From an uncultured Oscillospiraceae bacterium (GTDB taxonomy: Bacteria > Bacillota > Clostridia > Oscillospirales > Acutalibacteraceae), in assembly GCA_902465155.1 (NCBI GenBank), contig CABQLY010000009.1, forward strand, positions 1 through 64,000: DNA of 64,000 nucleotides, given 5' to 3'. The notes under the pieces are model-generated. The model worked only from the letters and a program-made list of their open reading frames with translations. It had not been told where the DNA came from and made no database searches. A program made the position numbers and the translations under genes. Shown piece by piece: positions 59,713 to 64,000 of this stretch (positions are counted from its first letter, which is position 1; each line of letters begins with the position of its first letter).

Positions 59713-61107
59713 ATGCAACAAAACAAACTACTAAAATTAGCCTCTAAAGGGGATAAAAAAGCGCTGCAACAGTTGTACCACCAATATGCCAAAACCAGCT
59801 ACTACCTGTGCTGCTACTTTTTAAAAAGCGAGCAGGCGGCCGCCGAGGCAACCGTTAGGGTGTTTTCGCAGGTGTTTGCCGCAACCGTTGGCCAGCCCGT
59901 TTTAAACGAGCAGCTGTTTAAAGCTTTAGTTTTAGGCAAAACGGTTGAGGTAACCAAGGCCAACATTCAAAAAAATGCGCCAACCGCCTTTCGTGACGCC
60001 GAAAAATCTGCCGTAGACGGTAGCTACCAGGCTGTAAAAAACGCAGCCGACCCCACAGCGGAGGAAAAGCAAAACTTAATAAAGGCCTTACGAAGCCTGC
60101 AAAACCGGCAATGTTACACCTTAACCATGCTAACCTGCTTTGGCCTGCAAAAGCACCAGCTGGCGCAGTACATGAAGCTGGATTCTGACAAAATTGACGC
60201 CAGCCTGGCCCGCGCAAAGGAATCTTTTCGAAAAACGCTGCAGCTGCCGGAAAACAGCCGCCGCGAGTTAGAGGACCAGCTGCGCGCCGTAAAAGCGGCC
60301 ATGCAAGAGCAAGCAGCGGCTGCCACTGTTCCGCCGCAGGTTGAAAAAAGCGTGCTGGCCGAGGCCCAAAAAATTGCCAAATTTGTTACCGCCAAATTTT
60401 TAAAGCATTTAGCCGTTGCGGCCGCAGGCGTTATTGTTGCCGCCGGCCTTATTTTTGGCGGTATTGCGCTGTTTAAAAACAGCAATAATGCAGCCAACGC
60501 CGACATCACCAGCAGCGGCGAGAGCCAAAACACCCAAGGAAGCAGCGAGAACCAAAACACCCAAAGCGTTAATGCAACCAACCAAAGCAGCACCACCGAG
60601 CCGGAATTTAAAGCCACGAAACACGCCCAAATTGAAATTAAAAATTACGGGACCATTAGCTTAGAGCTGTACGGCGAGGAGGCCCCCATTACGGTAAACA
60701 ACTTTGTAAAGCTGGCGAATGAAGGCTTTTACAACGGCTTAACCTTTCACCGCATTATTAGCGGATTTATGATTCAAGGCGGCGACCCGAATGGCGACGG
60801 CACCGGCGGTTCTACCGAAAATATTAAAGGTGAATTTTCGCAAAACGGGGTTCAAAACCGAATTTTACACACCCGCGGCACCATCTCCATGGCCCGCAGC
60901 TCAGAAAATGACAGCGCCAGCTCGCAGTTTTTTATTATGCAGCAGGACGCTACCCATTTAGACGGCGCTTACGCCGCCTTTGGCCGCGTGACCTCTGGAC
61001 TGGAAATTGTTGATAAAATTTGCGAAAACACCCCCGTGACCGACAGCAACGGCACCGTAACAGCCGAAAATCAGCCGGTTATTACCTCAATTAAAATTAC
61101 CGATTGA
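59713..61107 (+). CDS. Sigma-factor-like domain / transmembrane helix / cyclophilin fusion
   Basis: 464 aa from the ATG at 59713 after GGGAGGAAG. Residues about 1-75 resemble ECF sigma region 2 (ASKGDKKALQQLYHQYAKTSYYLCCYFLKSEQAAAEATVRVFSQVF), about 125-175 region 4 (LQNRQCYTLTMLTCFGLQKHQLAQYMKLDSDKIDASLARAKESF). A transmembrane helix spans about 231-256, then a Ser/Gln/Asn linker, and residues 300-464 are a cyclophilin-type peptidyl-prolyl isomerase (YGEEAPITVNNFVKLANEGFYNGLTFHRIISGFMIQGGDP, SASSQFFIM, AFGRV). The isomerase should lie outside the membrane and the sigma-like part inside. The catalytic FHRII..QGGD is intact. The sigma part may be degenerate. Confidence 0.8.
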   Translation: MQQNKLLKLASKGDKKALQQLYHQYAKTSYYLCCYFLKSEQAAAEATVRVFSQVFAATVGQPVLNEQLFKALVLGKTVEVTKANIQKNAPTAFRDAEKSAVDGSYQAVKNAADPTAEEKQNLIKALRSLQNRQCYTLTMLTCFGLQKHQLAQYMKLDSDKIDASLARAKESFRKTLQLPENSRRELEDQLRAVKAAMQEQAAAATVPPQVEKSVLAEAQKIAKFVTAKFLKHLAVAAAGVIVAAGLIFGGIALFKNSNNAANADITSSGESQNTQGSSENQNTQSVNATNQSSTTEPEFKATKHAQIEIKNYGTISLELYGEEAPITVNNFVKLANEGFYNGLTFHRIISGFMIQGGDPNGDGTGGSTENIKGEFSQNGVQNRILHTRGTISMARSSENDSASSQFFIMQQDATHLDGAYAAFGRVTSGLEIVDKICENTPVTDSNGTVTAENQPVITSIKITD

Positions 61108-61205
61108 GTCATTCTTTTAGCCTTGCCATTGTTTAAAATTATGACCCTTTTACTTTTAAATTTACCGTTTTTAAGCCTTTAAAACCGGCTAAGGAGCGTG
61201 AAAAA

Positions 61206-62141
61206 ATGGAACAGCCGTTGCTTGGCAATATTCGCACCCAACACACCGCAATGCTTATGATACAAAACAAAAAGCTGCCGCACGCCTTAATAATAGAGGG
61301 GCCGCCCGGCAGCGGCAAAAAAACCTTTGCCGAATTTTTGGCAATGGCAGCGCTGTGCAGCAACGAAAACCCGCCTTGCGGGGAATGTAAAAGCTGCCGC
61401 ACCCTAAAGGCCGGCAGCAACCGCGATTACACCTTTTTTACCCCCGAAAAAGACCTAATTACCGTTGACGATGTGCGAAACCTGCGTACCCAGGCCTACT
61501 ACTCACCCATTGCGGCCCCCTACCGCGTTTTTGTAGTAGACCGGGCCGACTGCATGAACGAGCAGGCGCAAAACACCCTGCTTAAAATTATTGAGGAACC
61601 GCCCGAAACCGCAAAGTTTATTTTTTTGTGTCAAAGCGCCGCCTCGCTGCTGGCAACCATTCGCTCCCGCTGCATTTGCTTTACCTTAGGCAGCGTTGAA
61701 CCCAGCGCCGAGGTTTGCCAATTTATTGCAAAAAAAAGCTGCTGCGGTTTAGAACAGGCAAAATCGGCCTTAATTGCGGCAAACGGTATTATTGGCGTTG
61801 CCCTTGTAAACTTAGCGCAGACAGCCGATGCCAACACCGAGCCGCCATTAACCGCCGCCGAGCTGTTAAGTCTTGCCGCCAAAGGCAACAGCAGCTACAC
61901 AATTCTTTGCAAAATACAGCCGCTGCAAAAAAACCGCGAGCAGGTTAAAAACCTTATTTGCGATTTAAAAACCGCCGTAATAGAACAAATTAAATTAAAA
62001 GCTTTAAATAAGAATTGCCCCCTTAGCAGCAAAAAGCTAACGGCCCTGCTAGCCGGGCTGGAGAATTTAGAAGCAGCCCTGCCCTTAAACCCCTCTACCG
62101 CGCTAATTCTTTGCCGCATTTGTGACCTTTTAACAAGCTAA
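61206..62141 (+). CDS. holB: DNA polymerase III subunit delta'
   Basis: 311 aa. AAA+ clamp-loader fold: EGPPGSGKKTFAEFLA (Walker A), zinc module C-GE-C-KS-C (NPPCGECKSCRTL), VVDRADCMNEQAQNTLLKIIEEPPET and IRSRC (the SRC motif). Part of the clamp loader that places the beta clamp on DNA. ATG 6 nt after an AAGGAG site. Confidence 0.93.
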   Translation: MEQPLLGNIRTQHTAMLMIQNKKLPHALIIEGPPGSGKKTFAEFLAMAALCSNENPPCGECKSCRTLKAGSNRDYTFFTPEKDLITVDDVRNLRTQAYYSPIAAPYRVFVVDRADCMNEQAQNTLLKIIEEPPETAKFIFLCQSAASLLATIRSRCICFTLGSVEPSAEVCQFIAKKSCCGLEQAKSALIAANGIIGVALVNLAQTADANTEPPLTAAELLSLAAKGNSSYTILCKIQPLQKNREQVKNLICDLKTAVIEQIKLKALNKNCPLSSKKLTALLAGLENLEAALPLNPSTALILCRICDLLTS

Positions 62142-62230
62142 AGCAAACTGCCAATTTTAAATGACACCTTTTTGAACTCTTTGCCGCCCGTAAAACAAAG
62201 CGCTAAAGCTAAAATTATTAGCCTGTATTA

Positions 62231-62271
62231 AAAAAAGCCCGCGTCTTAAATTTTAAGGCGCGGGCTTTTTT
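62231..62271. terminator. Bidirectional terminator between holB and beta-galactosidase gene
   Basis: GCCCGCGTCTTAA (62237-62249) pairs with TTAAGGCGCGGGC (62253-62265) with one G-U pair; A-run before, T-run after. Confidence 0.9.
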
Positions 62272-62354
62272 GTTAAGTTTAAATTTTTAGCCTAAGCTGC
62301 CCCCAAAGGCTGCCGCAGTTTACCTGCCGAAAGTCTTTTTGGGGATTGGGTAAA

Positions 62355-64000
62355 TTACTTGCGAATTTTTAGTTCAAAGGCAAAATGAATATTTTTTTCC
62401 TTTAAACGGTATTTTTCCTGCAATTGCGGGCCGCAGGAGCCGGAGCCAATGCCGGAAACCTTATAATCTATTCTAAGGTTGGTGGCAAACGGCTCGGTTA
62501 ATTCGTTTAAATGGTTGGCGCACTGCAGCTGGTGCCCGGAATATTTAGAAACATTAATCTCCATTGTTTTTTCGGGAACAAATGTTAAATTGCCAATGCT
62601 CAGCTCTGTAACGCCAAAATGGTTCCCCTGCTCTTGGGGGCGTACATACGGTACAAACTCTTTTTCAACCGTGCTGTTGTGCCAATTTAAAGAAGCGTGG
62701 TGGTGCAAATCGCAATAGCTTTCTCCCGGGCCGTAGCCGTAGTAGGTAAAATTGGTTACGCTTTTCGGCAGTTTAAGGTTAAAGCCCAAACGCGGTAAGT
62801 AGTAAGCATCTTTATTAACCGTACCGTGAAGATCAAAACGAACGGCCCCGTTTTGCAAAACGGTTACCTTTAGGGTGTAAACAAAAAACGGATGGCGCGA
62901 AATGCCCGCAACCGAGCATTTGGCAATAATAACGCCGTTTTTCAGCTGTACATCGTAGGTTTTATTAAAAGCAACATCTAAATTTTCACTTTTAAAATGC
63001 CCTTTGTTCCAATAAATTTGCACATACCGGTCGTTATCGGTTGCGGCGCGGTGCGCCGAAAGGTAAATAGGCTGCAGCAGCTGTTCAACCCCGTTTACAA
63101 CAAGGCTGCTAAAATTGCCGAGCTGCTTGGAAAAAGTGTAGCAAAAGCCGTTGCCCTTGGCGTAAATGTTAAAATCGTCCTGCGTTAGGGGGCATAACGG
63201 CGCCTCGCTTGGTACAGCCACCCGTTTACAGCCGGGCACAGGCTGTGCAAGATGCCCAACCTCCTCCCCGTTTTGGTAAAGGTACACGGTAAACTCCGCC
63301 CCCAAACGGCAGGTTTCAGGCAACGGTTTTGTTAATAAAATTTCTGCCGTTTTGTGCGGGGCGCAGGTTACGGCAACGGTTTCGTCCTGCGTTAGCTCGC
63401 CGTCTACCTGCACGGTGTACCGCAAAGTAAAATCTTTGGCAGTAACTGCTGTGTGGTCAAACCAGTTGGTAAACAGCAGCTTTTGGCCTTTTACTGCAAA
63501 GCGAAAAGGCGTGTAGGCCGCTTTAATTTCGTAGGTTCCGGCCTTAAAGCTGCGGTCATAAAACACCATGCCGTCACAGCAAAAATTCCCGTCTTGAGTC
63601 AGTTCCCCTTTAAAATCGCCGCCGTATTTCGGCACGCCGTCTACCAAAACGGTGTGGTCAGCCCACTCCCAAATGCAGCCGCCAAGCAGCTTTTTATGTT
63701 TTAAAAACACTTCCCAGTAATCCCAAACATCCCCCGGGCCGTTCCCCATAGAGTGGGAGTATTCGCACAGCATACCGGGCATGCGGCGTTCTTTGTTTTT
63801 TCCGTATCCATCCATTTCACTGGGAGAAAGGTACATTCTGGAGTAAACATCCGGCCGATTTGCACAATCGGGGTCAGCTTCGGCGGCGTAGGTCTCCTTG
63901 CGGGAGGCGTCCTCACAATGAACCAAACGGCCGTCCTTTTGGCTGTGCAGCCAATCTATCATTGCAACATGATTGGGGCCGTGCTGGCTCTCATTCCCGG
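62355..64000 (-). CDS. Beta-galactosidase, glycoside hydrolase family 2, partial (5' end off window)
   Basis: The frame stays open to the right edge, giving 548 residues of the C-terminal part. It enters at GNESQHGPN, whose Glu (codon 63992-63990) is the GH2 acid/base, and the nucleophile Glu is in MLCEYSHSMGNGPG about 70 residues later, the LacZ-type pattern. The rest covers the linker beta-sandwich and the C-terminal Bgal small-chain domain (RFDLHGTVNKDAYYLPRLGFNLKLP, TYYGYGPGESYCDLHHHASLNWHNSTVEKEFVPYVRPQEQGNH). About 1,000 residues would be expected in full. It acts on beta-galactosides in the cytoplasm, adding to the sugar-use theme of the left end. Confidence 0.95.
   Translation of the reverse strand, partial: GNESQHGPNHVAMIDWLHSQKDGRLVHCEDASRKETYAAEADPDCANRPDVYSRMYLSPSEMDGYGKNKERRMPGMLCEYSHSMGNGPGDVWDYWEVFLKHKKLLGGCIWEWADHTVLVDGVPKYGGDFKGELTQDGNFCCDGMVFYDRSFKAGTYEIKAAYTPFRFAVKGQKLLFTNWFDHTAVTAKDFTLRYTVQVDGELTQDETVAVTCAPHKTAEILLTKPLPETCRLGAEFTVYLYQNGEEVGHLAQPVPGCKRVAVPSEAPLCPLTQDDFNIYAKGNGFCYTFSKQLGNFSSLVVNGVEQLLQPIYLSAHRAATDNDRYVQIYWNKGHFKSENLDVAFNKTYDVQLKNGVIIAKCSVAGISRHPFFVYTLKVTVLQNGAVRFDLHGTVNKDAYYLPRLGFNLKLPKSVTNFTYYGYGPGESYCDLHHHASLNWHNSTVEKEFVPYVRPQEQGNHFGVTELSIGNLTFVPEKTMEINVSKYSGHQLQCANHLNELTEPFATNLRIDYKVSGIGSGSCGPQLQEKYRLKEKNIHFAFELKIRK

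Overview
The window looks like chromosome of a low-to-mid GC, strictly anaerobic Firmicute of the class Clostridia, probably a gut Oscillospirales-type bacterium. This rests on G-rich Shine-Dalgarno sequences (GGGGG/GGAGG), frequent TTG starts, a CwlD-type spore-cortex amidase, an Hcp/ferredoxin/Crp nitrosative-stress cluster, ferredoxin-domain aldo/keto reductases, an ECF transporter S component and a PATGD-type wall-anchoring signal. This placement is an inference from gene content, not from a marker-gene tree. I saw no rRNA, tRNA or CRISPR array.

Bases 1-22232 are an apparently exact tandem direct repeat: 1-11116 recur as 11117-22232. Each unit carries a glycan-use locus: an XRE-regulator/ADP-ribosylglycohydrolase fusion, a wall-anchored multi-module binding protein, a glycosidase-like lipoprotein and its cytoplasmic paralogue, a zinc-ribbon protein of unknown function, and an AraC regulator divergent from a GH38 alpha-mannosidase. 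Neither visible copy of the fusion gene is whole: copy 1 runs off the left edge and copy 2 is cut at the repeat junction. The mannosidase is cut to a stub at 10999-11154 and intact at 22115-25141. The window begins on the very first base of the repeat unit, so an assembly artefact must be considered alongside a real recent duplication.

From 25 kb on the content is mostly housekeeping. There is a divergent PRPP synthetase, a small membrane protein and a DUF5131 protein. A leftward MerR redox operon follows (33245-28007: MerR, broken decarboxylase-cupin gene, flavodoxin lipoprotein, two ferredoxin-domain aldo/keto reductases, ECF S component, a 36-codon DUF1893-like remnant, flavodoxin), with a 19-bp-spacer MerR promoter. 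Then come cwlD, radA and a membrane protein; queA/tgt/yajC leftward; asd/dapA/dapB for lysine and diaminopimelate; and a Crp/Fnr regulator divergent from ferredoxin and hcp, with a dyad centred at the class II activator position.

The 45.5-46.6 kb gap is the main non-coding region: a 23-codon ORF with a strong ribosome-binding site, several hairpins, and two repeated inverted sites with 6-nt spacers upstream of a tyrosine recombinase. To its right lie a histidine phosphatase, a YczE-like membrane protein, an accessory SecA, an Sfp-type transferase, an aminotransferase/trpS pair, pcrA, an IbrA/IbrB-like pair, a YbaK-type deacylase, an unusual sigma-like/transmembrane/cyclophilin fusion, holB, and the 3' two-thirds or so of a GH2 beta-galactosidase running off the right edge.
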